A DNA stretch of 64,000 nt from Litchfieldia sinesaloumensis (GCF_900156865.1 NZ_LT732529.1:142300-206299), one strand, 5' to 3'. Shown: positions 1 through 10,637, numbered from the stretch's first letter. Notes: generated by a model from the sequence alone, not told the origin. A program made the numbers and translations.

Positions 1-1
1 T

Positions 2-124
2 AACCAGGTTACAAAGGATCTAGATTTCTGTGAGGTAGATGATCGTTTGGTTTCGATGGCTTCGATTGAGTTAAATCAATTACTTGCTAGGATTGAAAGA
101 GGAAAAACTAATCAGGGTGAGTAG
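2..124 (+). CDS. Spo0E-like aspartyl-phosphatase, C-terminal end (partial)
   Basis: The frame is open from the window edge and ends in TAG after about 40 codons; the 5' end lies outside. The last residues contain an S-I-E-L-N-x-L-L pattern that resembles the S-x-E-L-D signature of small Spo0E-family phosphatases, which remove phosphate from Spo0A~P and delay sporulation. The Asp of the signature reads Asn here. The fragment is short, so the family call is tentative; it could be another small helical protein. A terminator half-site follows, now separated from its partner by an insertion sequence. Confidence 0.4.
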   Translation, partial: NQVTKDLDFCEVDDRLVSMASIELNQLLARIERGKTNQGE

Positions 125-177
125 AGACCTTGATGACGTACCTATATTAAATACAAAAACCACGATGAATATTAGAG

Positions 178-210
178 TGACCCAGTAAAATGAGACAAGG
201 AAAAAACACC
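178..210. repeat. IS left inverted repeat
   Basis: Thirty-three bases starting TGACCCAGTAAAATG. They match the reverse complement of 1427-1459 at the terminal TGACCC, the AAAATG block and the inner AAAAAACACC. Confidence 0.88.
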
Positions 211-264
211 CCCTGTATCGAATTTAGTTAATAACTAATCGATTTTTATGGAGGGTGTTTTTAT

Positions 265-582
265 ATGGGGAAAAAGGTACATTATCCATCAGAGATTAAA
301 GTAAAAGCAGTAGAAATGAAAAAGAATGGATTTACAAACTCAGAAATTATGAATGAATTGGGGATAAAGAATGTCTCACAAATAAAGACATGGATGCGCT
401 GGGATCGTAATGGTGAAAGCTATCGTTTTGAACAGCCTATTGGAAAACAGTACAGTTATGGAAAAGGTCCAGGAAGCCAGGATGAACTTGAAATAGAACG
501 CAACAAAAATAAGCATCTTCAGATGCAAATTGAAATTTTAAAAAAGTACAAAGAACTCGAAAGGAGCTGGTTCCGCAAGTAG
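265..582 (+). CDS. IS3-family transposase OrfA (HTH)
   Basis: This 105-residue protein has an N-terminal helix-turn-helix of the IS3 OrfA type (about residues 5-45, pattern F-T-N-S-E-I-M-N-E-L-G-I) and a Lys/Glu-rich C-terminal helix that probably acts as a leucine-zipper-like dimerisation segment. OrfA binds the terminal inverted repeats. It starts at ATG after a GGAGGGTG ribosome site. Near its end an A-AAA-AAG heptamer allows a -1 shift into the OrfB frame, so OrfA alone and an OrfAB fusion are both expected products. Confidence 0.9.
   Translation: MGKKVHYPSEIKVKAVEMKKNGFTNSEIMNELGIKNVSQIKTWMRWDRNGESYRFEQPIGKQYSYGKGPGSQDELEIERNKNKHLQMQIEILKKYKELERSWFRK
540..546 (+). other. Programmed -1 frameshift site (A AAA AAG)
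   Basis: Six A then G, in the OrfA reading phase as A|AAA|AAG, is the classic IS3-family slippery heptamer. Slipping back one base places ribosomes at GTA (546-548) in the same phase as OrfB, giving one continuous OrfAB transposase across 265-1427. A Shine-Dalgarno-like AAGGAG at about 561 follows. OrfB's own first possible start (TTG, 591) lies about 24 nt after that site, so frameshifting is the more likely route of expression. Confidence 0.85.
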
Positions 583-590
583 TTATTGAA

Positions 591-1427
591 TTGGTAGAGG
601 AGTTATCAAAAAGATATAAAGTAATTGATATACTCAGTGTTCTAGAAATACCAAAATCTACATTTTATCGTTGGAAAAAGAAATACATTAATCGAGGGCC
701 AAAAAAATTAGAAAAGCTTATAATCGGCCTTTGCGAAGAGACTAAATATCATTATGGACATAGAAAAATTAAAGCTCTTCTAAAACAGCGTTATAACATT
801 AAGGTTAATCGCAAGACTGTACAAGTTATAATGCAAAAGTTCAATCTTCAATGTCAGATTAAAGTAAAAAGACAGAAACATATCAATGGCGAAAGTAATA
901 TTATTGTGGACAACATTCTTAACCGGAACTTTAAGGCAGAAAGACCAAATGAAAAGTGGGTAACTGACATTACATACCTACCATATGGCTCTTCTATGCT
1001 TTATGTATCAACAATAATGGATTTGTATAATAACGAGATAGTCGCTTATACGGTAAGTTCAGTACAAGATACGAATTTTGTATTGAGTACATTGAGAGAG
1101 GCCATAAAAAAGCGAAGACCTAAAAAAGTTCTATTGCACAGTGATCAAGGATCAGTATATACATCCTATGCATATCAAAATTTCGCAAAAGAAAAAGGCA
1201 TTATCACAAGCATGTCCCGTAAAGGAAACTGCCATGATAACGCCGTAATTGAATCCTTTCACTCCTCGCTAAAGTCGGAAGGATTCAAAGACCATAGAAG
1301 ATCTTCTATCACTAATATTAAAGTAATTGAGATTGTGAATCAATATATGTATTACTATAACGAAAAACGAATACAGGCAAAATTAAACTACCTGGCTCCA
1401 ATTGAATATGGACGCCAGGTAGCATAG
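591..1427 (+). CDS. IS3-family transposase OrfB, DDE integrase domain
   Basis: This is the catalytic part of the IS3 transposase, expressed as a fusion with OrfA by frameshifting. It shows an HTH_21-like segment (GHRKIKALLKQ region, residues about 50-90), then an rve integrase core with the DDE triad: Asp in WVTDITYLP, Asp in LLHSDQGSVY, and Glu in the CHDNAVIESFHSSLK block, followed by the usual Y-Y-N-x-x-R-I-Q motif. Length and order are normal for the family. The TAG stop overlaps the first base of the right inverted repeat. No frameshift or stop interrupts it. Confidence 0.93.
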   Translation: MVEELSKRYKVIDILSVLEIPKSTFYRWKKKYINRGPKKLEKLIIGLCEETKYHYGHRKIKALLKQRYNIKVNRKTVQVIMQKFNLQCQIKVKRQKHINGESNIIVDNILNRNFKAERPNEKWVTDITYLPYGSSMLYVSTIMDLYNNEIVAYTVSSVQDTNFVLSTLREAIKKRRPKKVLLHSDQGSVYTSYAYQNFAKEKGIITSMSRKGNCHDNAVIESFHSSLKSEGFKDHRRSSITNIKVIEIVNQYMYYYNEKRIQAKLNYLAPIEYGRQVA

Positions 1428-1459
1428 GTGTTTTTTCTAATTCCCATTTTGGCGGGTCA
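1427..1459. repeat. IS right inverted repeat
   Basis: Thirty-three bases ending GGCGGGTCA, complementary to the left end with a handful of mismatches. The first base is also the last base of the OrfB stop codon. Confidence 0.88.
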
Positions 1460-1505
1460 GTTCATATCATACAGATATCCTATCGTGGTTTTTATTTTTT
1501 TGTGA

Positions 1506-1751
1506 TTAAATAAAACTTCTAAGCCATGCAAAGGCTTCCTCTTCGTCAGGACCATCGATTCTAACAGTGATTGTCTGTCCTTCACGGATTCCTGCTCCCA
1601 TTAGTCCTAAAATACTTTTTGCATTATATGATCTATTTTTAAAATGAAATTCTACATCACTTGTAAATCGACTCAAGTTCTGAACTAATTCACCAGCCGG
1701 CTTTGCATGTAATCCTTCCTTAATAGTTACGGTAATTTCTTTTTCGATCAA
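1506..1751 (-). CDS. HPr-family phosphocarrier protein
   Basis: An 81-residue HPr fold protein. His15 lies in GLHAKPA, the site phosphorylated by PTS enzyme I, and Ser46 lies in AKSILGLMG, the site phosphorylated by HPr kinase. Both landmarks of Gram-positive HPr are therefore present, unlike Crh, which has Gln at position 15. It is divergent from glpK with about 157 bp between the starts. HPr(His-P) activates GlpK in Firmicutes, so the pairing makes sense. It is not next to an enzyme I gene, so it is either a second HPr paralogue or a displaced ptsH. ATG start behind a AAGGAG site. Confidence 0.85.
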   Translation of the reverse strand: MIEKEITVTIKEGLHAKPAGELVQNLSRFTSDVEFHFKNRSYNAKSILGLMGAGIREGQTITVRIDGPDEEEAFAWLRSFI

Positions 1752-1857
1752 ATCATCCCACTCCTTAAAGAGGTAATTTTAATGGACCATTACTACATTT
1801 ATTCTGGAAATGTATTTTTAGACCTAAAATTACAGACCATTTGCAGTAGCGAAAAAT

Positions 1858-1872
1858 ATGTAAGCGTGTTAA
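1858..1872 (+). promoter_or_regulatory. Weak cre-like site before glpK
   Basis: ATGTAAGCGTGTTAA matches the CcpA cre pattern WTGNAANCGNWNNCW at most positions but misses the late W and C. The position, just upstream of glpK, fits catabolite repression; the match itself is weak. Confidence 0.3.
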
Positions 1873-1896
1873 TTTAATGTAATAAGAGAGTTCTAA

Positions 1897-3399
<1,503 letters not shown>

Positions 3400-3447
3400 A
3401 AATTATGCTATTATAGAGATAAGTTAATTATTCGGTAGGAGATTTGG

Positions 3448-3505
3448 AGAGACCGCAGGAGCCATTGTCACGATGTGAACAATGTCTTTTGTGGTCTCTT
3501 TTTTC
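3448..3505 (+). terminator. glpD leader terminator / likely GlpP antitermination target
   Basis: AGAGACCGCA (3448-3457) pairs with TGTGGTCTCT (3490-3499), with an inner CATTGT/ACAATG stem (3463-3468 with 3479-3484) and a T-run from 3499. It sits between the glpK stop and the glpD ribosome site. In B. subtilis the antiterminator GlpP controls a leader terminator at this place. The hairpin is seen; GlpP control is inferred from the family. Confidence 0.75.
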
Positions 3506-3530
3506 TATCACTTTAAAGGAGTGGGGTTTT

Positions 3531-5201
3531 ATGTCACAGTTTTCCAGCTTAGATCGAGATTCAATTTTAGCTGACATGGAAAAGGAAGTTCATGACTTAT
3601 TTATTATAGGTGGTGGGATTACAGGTGCTGGAATTGCACTTGATGCTACTAGCCGTGGTTTGAAAACAACTCTTGTTGAGATGCAGGACTTTGCAGCTGG
3701 AACATCCAGTCGCTCCACTAAACTTGTGCACGGTGGCCTACGCTATTTAAAACAATTTGAAGTAGGTTTAGTAGCCGAGGTAGGTAAAGAAAGAGCTATT
3801 GTTTATGAAAATGGTCCACATGTAACAACCCCAGAGTGGATGCTCTTACCCCTACATAAGGGTGGGACGTTTGGGAAATTTTCAACATCAATTGGCCTTC
3901 GTGTATATGACTTTCTAGCTGGTGTAAAAAGATCAGAGAGACGTTCGATGTTGAATGTGGAGCAAACGCTAGCTAAAGAACCACTCATTAAAAAAGATGG
4001 CCTAAAAGGCGGCGGGTATTATGTAGAGTATCGAACGGACGATGCTCGTTTAACGATTGAGGTCATGAAAAAGGCAGTTGATAAAGGTGCGAAAGCGGTC
4101 AATTATGCCAAGGTGGAATCGTTCATTTATGAAAATGAAAAGGTTAAGGGAGTAAAAGTAGTAGACGTACTAACAGGAAAAGAATATCAAATCTATGCTA
4201 AAAAAATCGTTAATGCTACAGGGCCTTGGGTTGATAAGATGAGGGAAGCAGACTCTTCAAAAAAGGGGAAAGTCCTTCGCTTAACTAAAGGTGTCCACAT
4301 TGTAATTGATCAATCAAAGTTCCCACTAAAACAAGCGGTCTACTACGATACTCCTGATGGACGAATGGTGTTTGCAATTCCTCGAGACGGAAAAACATAC
4401 GTGGGAACGACGGATACATTTTACGACAAAGACACTGCGCATCCAACAGTAACGGTAGAGGACCGAGAGTATTTAATTAAGACAATTAACTATATGTTCC
4501 CAGATGTAGATGTGAAGGATTCTGATATTGAATCAAGCTGGGCTGGTTTACGCCCTTTGATTTATGAAGAAGGAAAAGATCCGTCTGAAATTTCACGTAA
4601 AGATGAAATCTGGGTATCGGATTCAGGTTTGATTACCATAGCAGGTGGAAAATTAACGGGTTATCGCAAAATGGCTGAAATCGTCGTAGACAAAGTAGGG
4701 AAGCTTTTAGAAGAGGAAGGGGAAGCTGTACTCAAACCTTGCCAAACCAAAAATATTCCGATATCAGGTGGAAACGTCGGTGGATCGAAAAAATTTCCAT
4801 TGTTTGTGGAAAGTAAGGTCGAAGAACTAGTGAGTGAATTTCAGCTAACTCATGAAGACGCTGAAAGGCTCACTCGTTTATATGGATCAAATATTGAGTT
4901 GGTAAAAGGAATCATGCAAGACTATAGGGATCAAGCACATAAAACAGCTCTCTCATTACCTGTACTTGCGGCTTTGGAATATGGAATTCAATATGAAATG
5001 GTGACAAAGCCAATTGACTTCCTCATTCGACGTACAGGAGCAATGTTTTTTAATATAGCATGGGTTAACAAATGGAAAGAAGAGATTGTTGCTTATATGG
5101 CTGTAAAGTTTAATTGGACTGAAGATGAAAAGCGAGGTTACGAAGCCGAAGTCGAATCCTATATCAAAGTAGCGACCGAGGCCAGTGAAAGGGACATGTA
5201 A
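3531..5201 (+). CDS. glpD: Aerobic glycerol-3-phosphate dehydrogenase
   Basis: GlpD oxidises glycerol-3-phosphate to dihydroxyacetone phosphate at the membrane and passes electrons to menaquinone. The FAD-binding dinucleotide fold [10 protein letters not shown] lies at about residues 25-35, followed by the [17 protein letters not shown] block typical of the family and an ATGPWVD motif mid-protein. A C-terminal DAO_C-like domain carries the [13 protein letters not shown] stretch. I chose ATG 3531, preceded by AAAGGAGTGG, giving 556 aa, the normal length; the longer upstream frame runs through the leader hairpin and is not credible. It follows glpK and is probably controlled by leader antitermination. 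Confidence 0.97.
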   Translation: MSQFSSLDRDSILADMEKEVHDLFIIGGGITGAGIALDATSRGLKTTLVEMQDFAAGTSSRSTKLVHGGLRYLKQFEVGLVAEVGKERAIVYENGPHVTTPEWMLLPLHKGGTFGKFSTSIGLRVYDFLAGVKRSERRSMLNVEQTLAKEPLIKKDGLKGGGYYVEYRTDDARLTIEVMKKAVDKGAKAVNYAKVESFIYENEKVKGVKVVDVLTGKEYQIYAKKIVNATGPWVDKMREADSSKKGKVLRLTKGVHIVIDQSKFPLKQAVYYDTPDGRMVFAIPRDGKTYVGTTDTFYDKDTAHPTVTVEDREYLIKTINYMFPDVDVKDSDIESSWAGLRPLIYEEGKDPSEISRKDEIWVSDSGLITIAGGKLTGYRKMAEIVVDKVGKLLEEEGEAVLKPCQTKNIPISGGNVGGSKKFPLFVESKVEELVSEFQLTHEDAERLTRLYGSNIELVKGIMQDYRDQAHKTALSLPVLAALEYGIQYEMVTKPIDFLIRRTGAMFFNIAWVNKWKEEIVAYMAVKFNWTEDEKRGYEAEVESYIKVATEASERDM

Positions 5202-5213
5202 TTTGTATGGATT

Positions 5214-5240
5214 CAGGCGGAGTAATTCGCCTGTTTTTTT
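5214..5240 (+). terminator. Terminator after glpD
   Basis: CAGGCG (5214-5219) pairs with CGCCTG (5228-5233), followed by a run of T. Confidence 0.85.
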
Positions 5241-5309
5241 AGTGAGTTGGGGACAAACTGATTTGGATGTATGGCACCGTAGGGATAGTTACAAGGTAGG
5301 GTGTTATTC

Positions 5310-5786
5310 AGGTGCGCATCTGGATAAAATTAGGTAAATGCGAACCAGTAAACCCGAGATGCAGGTACGCATTTGGATAAAATTAGGGAAAAGCGAACCA
5401 GCAAACCCGAAATGCAGGTTCGTATTTGGATAAAATTAGGAAAGAGCGAACCAGTAAACCCGAAATGCAGGTACGTATTTGGATAAAATTAGGAAAAAGC
5501 GAACCAGTAAACCTTAAATGCAGGTACACAAATGGATAAAATTAGGTGAATGCGAACCAGCAAACCCGAAATGCGGGTACGTATTTGGATAAAATTAGGA
5601 AAAAGCGAACCAGTAAACCTTAAATGCAGGTACGCAAATGGATAAAATTAGGTAAATGCGAACCAGCAAACCTTAAATGCAGGTACGCAAATGGATAAAA
5701 TTAGGAGAATGCGAACCAGCAAAGCCAACAACTATCCGCTCACTTTGATAAAATTAGTGGAAACCAAGAGGCAACTGCCAAAATAC
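5310..5786. repeat. Array A: eight 53-bp tandem repeats plus one decayed copy
   Basis: Exact 53-bp periodicity from 5310 to 5733 (eight units) and a degenerate ninth to about 5786. Units begin AGGTACGC, carry TGGATAAAATTAGG in the middle, GCGAACCAGCAAACC next, and end AAATGC. Within a unit GGT(A/T)CGC is complementary to GCGAACC, so each unit can fold as a hairpin with a loop of about 22 nt. The period is not a multiple of three and no open frame uses it. It fills most of the 720-bp gap between glpD and pgcA, where I see no gene. It is related to array B at 21417. Not a CRISPR: no spacers. Confidence 0.92.
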
Positions 5787-5924
5787 AAGCCTGCAACTAC
5801 CTACATAACAATAGATAACAGACAAACTTGAATAAAACATTGGAAATTAACAGGATTTTATATAGAATAAGTAGAAGATAAAACATACAAGTAATATACA
5901 ACTTAAAATGGAGGTTCATCGAAC

Positions 5925-7655
5925 ATGAGCTGGATGGAAAAATATAACCAGTGGCTGAACACGCCCGGGTTAGATGAAGAAATAAAAAATGCGTTGCTTG
6001 AAAAAAAAGACAATCCAAAAGAGCTTGAAGATTGCTTTTACAAAAACCTTGAGTTTGGAACTGGTGGAATGCGTGGGGAAATCGGACCAGGGACAAACCG
6101 CATGAATTTATATACAGTACGGAAAGCATCAGCGGGGCTTGCTGCTTTTATTGAGTCTTTCGGGGAAGAGGCAAAACGTCGTGGAGTTGCGATTGCTTAT
6201 GACTCTCGTCACAAATCACCTGAATTTGCTATGGAGGCAGCGAAAACCCTTGCCTCACGTGGAATTCAAACGTATGTATTTGATGAACTTCGACCAACAC
6301 CAGAACTATCTTATGCTGTTCGTCATTTAAACGCATTCTCTGGAATTGTAGTAACAGCTAGCCATAATCCACCAGAATATAATGGTTACAAGGTATATGG
6401 TTCTGATGGTGGACAACTACCACCTGAGGCTGCTGATACAGTGATTGAAAAAGTAAATGCAATCGAACACGAGTTAGAACTAAAAGTGAGTAGTGAAGAA
6501 GAATTAAAGGCTTCAGGACTTATTAAAATGATTGGTGCTGAAATCGATAACGCTTATACAGAAAAGTTAAAAACTATTTCAATTAATCCTGAACTGTCAC
6601 AAGTAGGAGTTAAAGTTGTCTTTACACCGCTTCACGGAACAGCAAACAAGCCAGTTCGTAATGGATTAAAAGCATTTGGATATGAGAATGTAACAGTAGT
6701 AAAAGAACAGGAACTACCAGATCCGAACTTCTCTACTGTAAAGTCACCAAACCCTGAAGAACACGCAGCATTCGAATTAGCAATTGCTGAAGGTAAAAAG
6801 ATTGACGCAGACATACTAATTGGAACAGATCCCGATGCAGATCGTTTAGGTGTAGCTGTTAAGGATAACAGCGGTGAATATGTTGTATTAACAGGAAACC
6901 AAACGGGGGCAATTCTGCTGCATTACATTTTATCTGAAAAGAAAAAGAAAGGTATTCTTCCGGATAATGGAATCGTGCTAAAGACAATTGTTACGTCCGA
7001 AATAGGACGAGAAATTGCTACATCATTTGGACTTGATACGGTCGATACATTGACTGGATTTAAATTTATCGGTGAAAAAATTAAGCAATACGAACAAACT
7101 GGAGAATACAAATTCCAATTTGGCTACGAAGAAAGCTATGGATACTTAATTGGAGACTTTGCTCGAGATAAGGATGCTGTTCAAGCGGCACTTTTAGCAG
7201 TAGAAGTTTGCGCTTATTATAAGAACAAAGGTATGACTATGTATGAAGGTCTAATGGAAATTTTCGAGAAGTATGGCTATTATCGTGAAGGTCTTGAATC
7301 CTTAACTCTAAAAGGGAAGGAAGGCGCAGAGCAAATTAATAATCTTCTTGCTAGCTTCCGAAGTGAGCCACTAACAGTTGTTGCGGGTCGCAAGATAAAT
7401 CTCATCGAAGATTATAAAGAAAGTATTCGTACTCATATTGAAGAAGGCAAAAAAGAGGAAATTACGCTTCCAAAATCAAATGTCTTAAAGTATTTCTTAG
7501 AAGATGGTTCATGGTTCTGTTTACGTCCTTCTGGCACAGAGCCAAAAGTGAAATTCTATTTTGGAGTTAAAGGAAATTCTCTAGAAGACAGTCAAAATGT
7601 CTTAAATAGCATTTCATCAGATGTTATGGAACAAGTTCATTCTATTTTAAAATAA
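5925..7655 (+). CDS. pgcA: Alpha-phosphoglucomutase
   Basis: This 576-aa phosphohexomutase interconverts glucose-1-phosphate and glucose-6-phosphate, feeding UDP-glucose for teichoic acid and glycolipid synthesis. All four family loops are visible: phosphoserine Ser146 in [13 protein letters not shown], metal loop [10 protein letters not shown] near 300, sugar loop GYEESYG near 400, and phosphate loop [13 protein letters not shown] near 533. The ATG start follows TGGAGGTTC. Position downstream of glpD matches the B. subtilis order glpD-pgcA (yhxB). The gene is monocistronic, closed by a strong palindromic terminator. Confidence 0.95.
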   Translation: MSWMEKYNQWLNTPGLDEEIKNALLEKKDNPKELEDCFYKNLEFGTGGMRGEIGPGTNRMNLYTVRKASAGLAAFIESFGEEAKRRGVAIAYDSRHKSPEFAMEAAKTLASRGIQTYVFDELRPTPELSYAVRHLNAFSGIVVTASHNPPEYNGYKVYGSDGGQLPPEAADTVIEKVNAIEHELELKVSSEEELKASGLIKMIGAEIDNAYTEKLKTISINPELSQVGVKVVFTPLHGTANKPVRNGLKAFGYENVTVVKEQELPDPNFSTVKSPNPEEHAAFELAIAEGKKIDADILIGTDPDADRLGVAVKDNSGEYVVLTGNQTGAILLHYILSEKKKKGILPDNGIVLKTIVTSEIGREIATSFGLDTVDTLTGFKFIGEKIKQYEQTGEYKFQFGYEESYGYLIGDFARDKDAVQAALLAVEVCAYYKNKGMTMYEGLMEIFEKYGYYREGLESLTLKGKEGAEQINNLLASFRSEPLTVVAGRKINLIEDYKESIRTHIEEGKKEEITLPKSNVLKYFLEDGSWFCLRPSGTEPKVKFYFGVKGNSLEDSQNVLNSISSDVMEQVHSILK

Positions 7656-7684
7656 AAACAGGACCCGCGGGTCCTGTTTTTTCA
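7655..7684 (+). terminator. Terminator after pgcA
   Basis: Perfect 18-bp palindrome CAGGACCCGCGGGTCCTG (7659-7676) with flanking A and T runs; could also serve the convergent yhdB. Confidence 0.9.
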
Positions 7685-7701
7685 ATAAAGGCAATCCCCA
7701 C

Positions 7702-7941
7702 TTACATATGTGCGGCTAGCTCCTCCATACTTTCTGTCGATGCATGGTCTATATAGCGGAGTAAAGAATATAACTGTCGTTCAATAACGGAATAGTCTTT
7801 TTCAAAATTATAGGCATGTAAAAAATGTTCGATTTTTTTGGAAAGAAAATCATCCTTTGTCCGAACCATCAAAATAAGTAGGTTGTCCCACTGTGATCTA
7901 TGCGTGTAATAAAGCGCTTTGTCGTAATCTACACTATTCAC
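7702..7941 (-). CDS. yhdB: YhdB-like protein
   Basis: A 79-residue soluble protein. The opening (DYDKALYYTHRSQWDNLLILM) and HFLHAYNFEK stretch resemble the small Bacillus YhdB family as I recall it, and the position between pgcA and spoVR matches the B. subtilis yhd order. No catalytic motif or membrane segment is seen and its function is not known to me. ATG start behind AAGGAGGG. It converges on pgcA and is divergent from the yhdC-like gene. Confidence 0.75.
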   Translation of the reverse strand: MNSVDYDKALYYTHRSQWDNLLILMVRTKDDFLSKKIEHFLHAYNFEKDYSVIERQLYSLLRYIDHASTESMEELAAHM

Positions 7942-8143
7942 TGCTTTTTCCCTCCTTTAAGGAGTTGATTATAGTTTGTGGAGAAATGCTGTTTTTTCTC
8001 GCTGTAAATCTTGGGCAAGAATCCAATACAAATTTGAATAGTAAGCAGAACTGAAAATGCATTAGAACTGGTAAAAATAAAATGACTAATCTCTAATGAA
8101 AAAGCGCAAAATACAAGTGATTTTTACATAGGAGGTAATAACC

Positions 8144-8500
8144 GTGGAAAAACGAATGTTAATTTCAATTTTGTGTACCATGTTTCTTTTTCTGGGTGGT
8201 CCATCGGTAGGTGCACAGCAGAAACCACCACAAAAACCACCACAACAGGAACAACAGCTTCCAACAGATTATGAAAAATGGGGCAGGATTGCGGTTGAAT
8301 TAGCAAAAATGAATTATGTGGACAGCAAGATAAGCGATTATCAATATAAGGGAAGAGAGAACCTAACAGATACGCAATCGAAGGATACATTTGAGTTAAA
8401 AGTTCAAACAAAAGATCGCACATTTACAGCGAAGGTAATGATTTTGTTTAATCCCCAAACAGATTCCCTTTTATCGTTAAGCATTGAAGAAGTTAAATAA
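8144..8500 (+). CDS. yhdC: Secreted DUF3889-type protein, YhdC-like
   Basis: A 118-residue protein with a clear N-terminal signal (hydrophobic residues about 5-20, cleavage probable after VGA-Q), a Pro/Gln-rich linker (about 25-40), then a small domain with DYEKWGRIAVELAKMNY and VDSKISDYQYKGREN. This domain looks like the DUF3889 family found in Bacillus exported proteins; function unknown. Start GTG 8144 lies 6 nt after GGAGGT, which is why I prefer it to the ATG at 8156. Neighbour order yhdB-yhdC-spoVR fits B. subtilis. It ends in its own terminator. Confidence 0.8.
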   Translation: MEKRMLISILCTMFLFLGGPSVGAQQKPPQKPPQQEQQLPTDYEKWGRIAVELAKMNYVDSKISDYQYKGRENLTDTQSKDTFELKVQTKDRTFTAKVMILFNPQTDSLLSLSIEEVK

Positions 8501-8503
8501 TCC

Positions 8504-8529
8504 AAAAGCCACTATTTTGTGGCTTTTTT
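8504..8529 (+). terminator. Terminator after yhdC-like gene
   Basis: AAAGCCAC pairs with GTGGCTTT around ATTTT, followed by T-run. Confidence 0.85.
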
Positions 8530-8620
8530 CGTTAAATCCACGTAACAAACAAAATCCCCTTTCATCATTTTGACAAACTCCTCATAAATTGTGATAAGGA
8601 CGAAAAGGGGGAGATCAACT

Positions 8621-10033
8621 GTGAGAGATTCAGACCGCCAGGCACTCGAGTATGCAATCGATGAAATTACAGAAATTGCAGAAGGCTTTGGACTTGATTT
8701 TTATCCAATGAGATACGAAATATGTCCTGCTGATATAATTTATACATTCGGTGCTTATGGGATGCCTACTCGTTTTTCACATTGGAGTTTTGGAAAGCAA
8801 TTTTATCGAATGAAACTCCAGTATGATTTAGGGTTAAGTAAAATTTATGAACTTGTTATTAATTCAGATCCATGTTATGCCTTTTTGCTTGATTCCAATT
8901 CCCTCATCCAAAACAAATTAATTGTTGCCCACGTACTTGCTCACTGTGACTTTTTCAAAAATAACTTTCGTTTTAGTAATACAAAACGAGATATGGTTGA
9001 AAGCATGGCTGCAACTGCTGAGCGCGTAAAGCATTATGAGCATTTATATGGAAAGCTTGAAGTTGAGACATTCCTGGATGCGGTATTAGCTATTCAAGAG
9101 CATATTGACCCATCTCTCATGAGGCCAAAACTGTCTTGGAGTCTTGGGGATGATGAAGAGGAAGAGGTAAAGAGAAAGGCAACTCCATACGATGATTTAT
9201 GGAATATGGATAGCAAGCCTAACAATGAAAAGCCAGTTCCCCGTAAGAAAAAGAAATTTCCACCCCAGCCTGAAAAAGACATACTATTATTCATTGAACA
9301 ATATAGTCGTGAACTAGAGGACTGGCAGCGTGACATTTTAACAATGATGCGTGAGGAAATGTTATATTTTTGGCCGCAACTTGAAACAAAAATTATGAAC
9401 GAAGGCTGGGCTTCGTATTGGCACCAGCGTATTATACGAGAGATGGATTTAACTTCTGATGAAGCTATTGAGTTTGCAAAGCTTAATGCAGGAGTCGTTC
9501 AACCATCAAAAACTAGCATTAACCCATATTACCTTGGCTTAAAAATCTTCGAGGATATTGAGGAACGCTACGACAATCCAACGAAAGAAATGATGGAGCG
9601 GGGCGTAAAACCAGGGTCAGGTCGCGATAAAATCTTTGAAGTACGTGAAGTAGAATCGGATATTTCATTCATTCGAAATTATTTAACAAGGGATCTAGTT
9701 TATCGGGAAGATATGTATCTGTTCCAAAAGCAAGGTCGTGATTATAAAATTATAGATAAGCAATGGGAACAGGTTCGGGACCAGCTTGTGAATATGCGTG
9801 TCAATGGAGGCTTTCCTTATATCACGGTGAATGACGGCGATTATTTGAAAAGCGGAGAACTCTACTTAAAGCATTGGTACGAAGATATTGAGCTGGATTT
9901 AAAATACCTTGAAAAAGTACTCCCATACATCTATCAACTATGGGGCAGACCAGTACACATGGAAACCGTTTTAGAAAATAAAACCGTTGTATTTACGTAT
10001 GATGGAAAAACAGTGCACAGGAAGTATATATGA
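8621..10033 (+). CDS. spoVR: Stage V sporulation protein R
   Basis: SpoVR is needed for proper spore cortex formation in B. subtilis; its biochemical activity is not established. The protein (470 aa, usual length about 468) shows the very conserved stretches [45 protein letters not shown] and the WASYWHQRI region of the family. I take GTG 8621 ([20 protein letters not shown]) behind AAGGGGGAG, because the alignment with known SpoVR starts here; an earlier in-frame start would add about ten unconserved residues. An acidic/basic low-complexity linker (about residues 172-215) is the least conserved part. Mother-cell expression is expected from the family; I could not define a clean sigma-E promoter. 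Confidence 0.95.
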   Translation: MRDSDRQALEYAIDEITEIAEGFGLDFYPMRYEICPADIIYTFGAYGMPTRFSHWSFGKQFYRMKLQYDLGLSKIYELVINSDPCYAFLLDSNSLIQNKLIVAHVLAHCDFFKNNFRFSNTKRDMVESMAATAERVKHYEHLYGKLEVETFLDAVLAIQEHIDPSLMRPKLSWSLGDDEEEEVKRKATPYDDLWNMDSKPNNEKPVPRKKKKFPPQPEKDILLFIEQYSRELEDWQRDILTMMREEMLYFWPQLETKIMNEGWASYWHQRIIREMDLTSDEAIEFAKLNAGVVQPSKTSINPYYLGLKIFEDIEERYDNPTKEMMERGVKPGSGRDKIFEVREVESDISFIRNYLTRDLVYREDMYLFQKQGRDYKIIDKQWEQVRDQLVNMRVNGGFPYITVNDGDYLKSGELYLKHWYEDIELDLKYLEKVLPYIYQLWGRPVHMETVLENKTVVFTYDGKTVHRKYI

Positions 10034-10040
10034 AATATGA

Positions 10041-10076
10041 GAAGCTACCTAGTCGGGTAGCTTCTTCCTTTTTTTA
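10041..10076 (+). terminator. Terminator after spoVR
   Basis: GAAGCTACC pairs with GGTAGCTTC, followed by a T-rich run. Confidence 0.88.
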
Positions 10077-10166
10077 AAAATCTCTGAAAAATAGTGAGTT
10101 TCTTCACTGAGCATAAATGGAAATTAAGCTAAAATAAGTTTTAATCTAAAGGGAGGGGATAGATAG

Positions 10167-10523
10167 GTGGAAAAAAATAAACTACCAATTGTGTACTCAT
10201 GCTCAGGGTGTTCATCAGCTGCACAAACAGCCAATACAATTGCGATAAGAATGGACCGAGAACATGTAGCTGAAATGTCCTGTATTGCGGGTGTTGGAGG
10301 GGATGTTAAACCTCTTGTTAAAACGGCAAAATCAGGTCGTGACATTATTGCGATTGATGGTTGCCCACTAGCTTGCAGTAAGCATATTCTTGCAAGACAC
10401 AATCTTGAAGCAAAACACCATTTTGACTTAACAAATTTTAATGTGCCCAAAAAGCAACATGTAGATCCGGATCCGCAACTTACGAAAAAAGTATATCATC
10501 AGATTTTAGAGTTAATGCAATAA
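10167..10523 (+). CDS. DGC-domain putative zinc-binding protein
   Basis: A 118-residue protein of the DGC family (named for a conserved Asp-Gly-Cys). The sequence shows YSCSGCSS near residue 11, a Cys in EMSCIAGVGGD, and IDGCPLACSK near residue 72: five to six cysteines in the family arrangement, suited to bind a metal ion. Function is unknown; it has been proposed as zinc-binding only from the cysteines. Start GTG 10167 behind GGGAGGGG. It stands alone between spoVR and a universal stress protein gene. Confidence 0.82.
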   Translation: MEKNKLPIVYSCSGCSSAAQTANTIAIRMDREHVAEMSCIAGVGGDVKPLVKTAKSGRDIIAIDGCPLACSKHILARHNLEAKHHFDLTNFNVPKKQHVDPDPQLTKKVYHQILELMQ

Positions 10524-10531
10524 TGTTTAAT

Positions 10532-10584
10532 AAGAAAAGGCTGAATTGAAACTAGTAACGTAAGTGACATTATAGCCTTTTCTT
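10532..10584 (+). terminator. Inverted repeat, possible terminator
   Basis: AAGAAAAGGCT (10532-10542) is exactly complementary to AGCCTTTTCTT (10574-10584). The loop is long (31 nt) and no strong T-run follows, so termination is uncertain. Confidence 0.5.
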
Positions 10585-10637
10585 CACCCAATTTTTATAA
10601 ACCTTTCCGTTTATCGTATATTTGCCTGCCGAAACAG

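Larger units (their letters stand above)
178..1459 (+). mobile_element. IS3-family insertion sequence (complete, 1282 bp)
   Basis: The element is bounded by 33-bp imperfect inverted repeats beginning TGACCC at the left and ending GGGTCA at the right, with a shared AAAATG block and an inner AAAAAACACC block. Inside are two overlapping-phase reading frames of the IS3 OrfA/OrfB type. No 3-4 bp target duplication is visible (GAG at left, GTT at right), so the duplication may have decayed or the flanks may have recombined. Both frames are open and the slippery site is canonical, so the element looks potentially active. Subgroup assignment (IS150-like) is only a guess. Confidence 0.93.
155..1494. 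terminator. Bidirectional terminator split by an insertion sequence
   Basis: AAAAACCACGAT at 155-166 and its exact reverse complement at 1482-1493 flank the IS element. Rejoined, they would form a 12-bp stem with A-run and T-run arms, placed between the convergent Spo0E-like and HPr-like genes. The IS lies in the loop, so the two stem halves are now about 1.3 kb apart. The pairing is seen directly; the former terminator function is inferred. Confidence 0.65.

Noticed and set aside
5797-6129. Minus-strand frame over the pgcA start
   Set aside because: Lies opposite a well-conserved gene and the upstream spacer; no ribosome site or recognisable protein.
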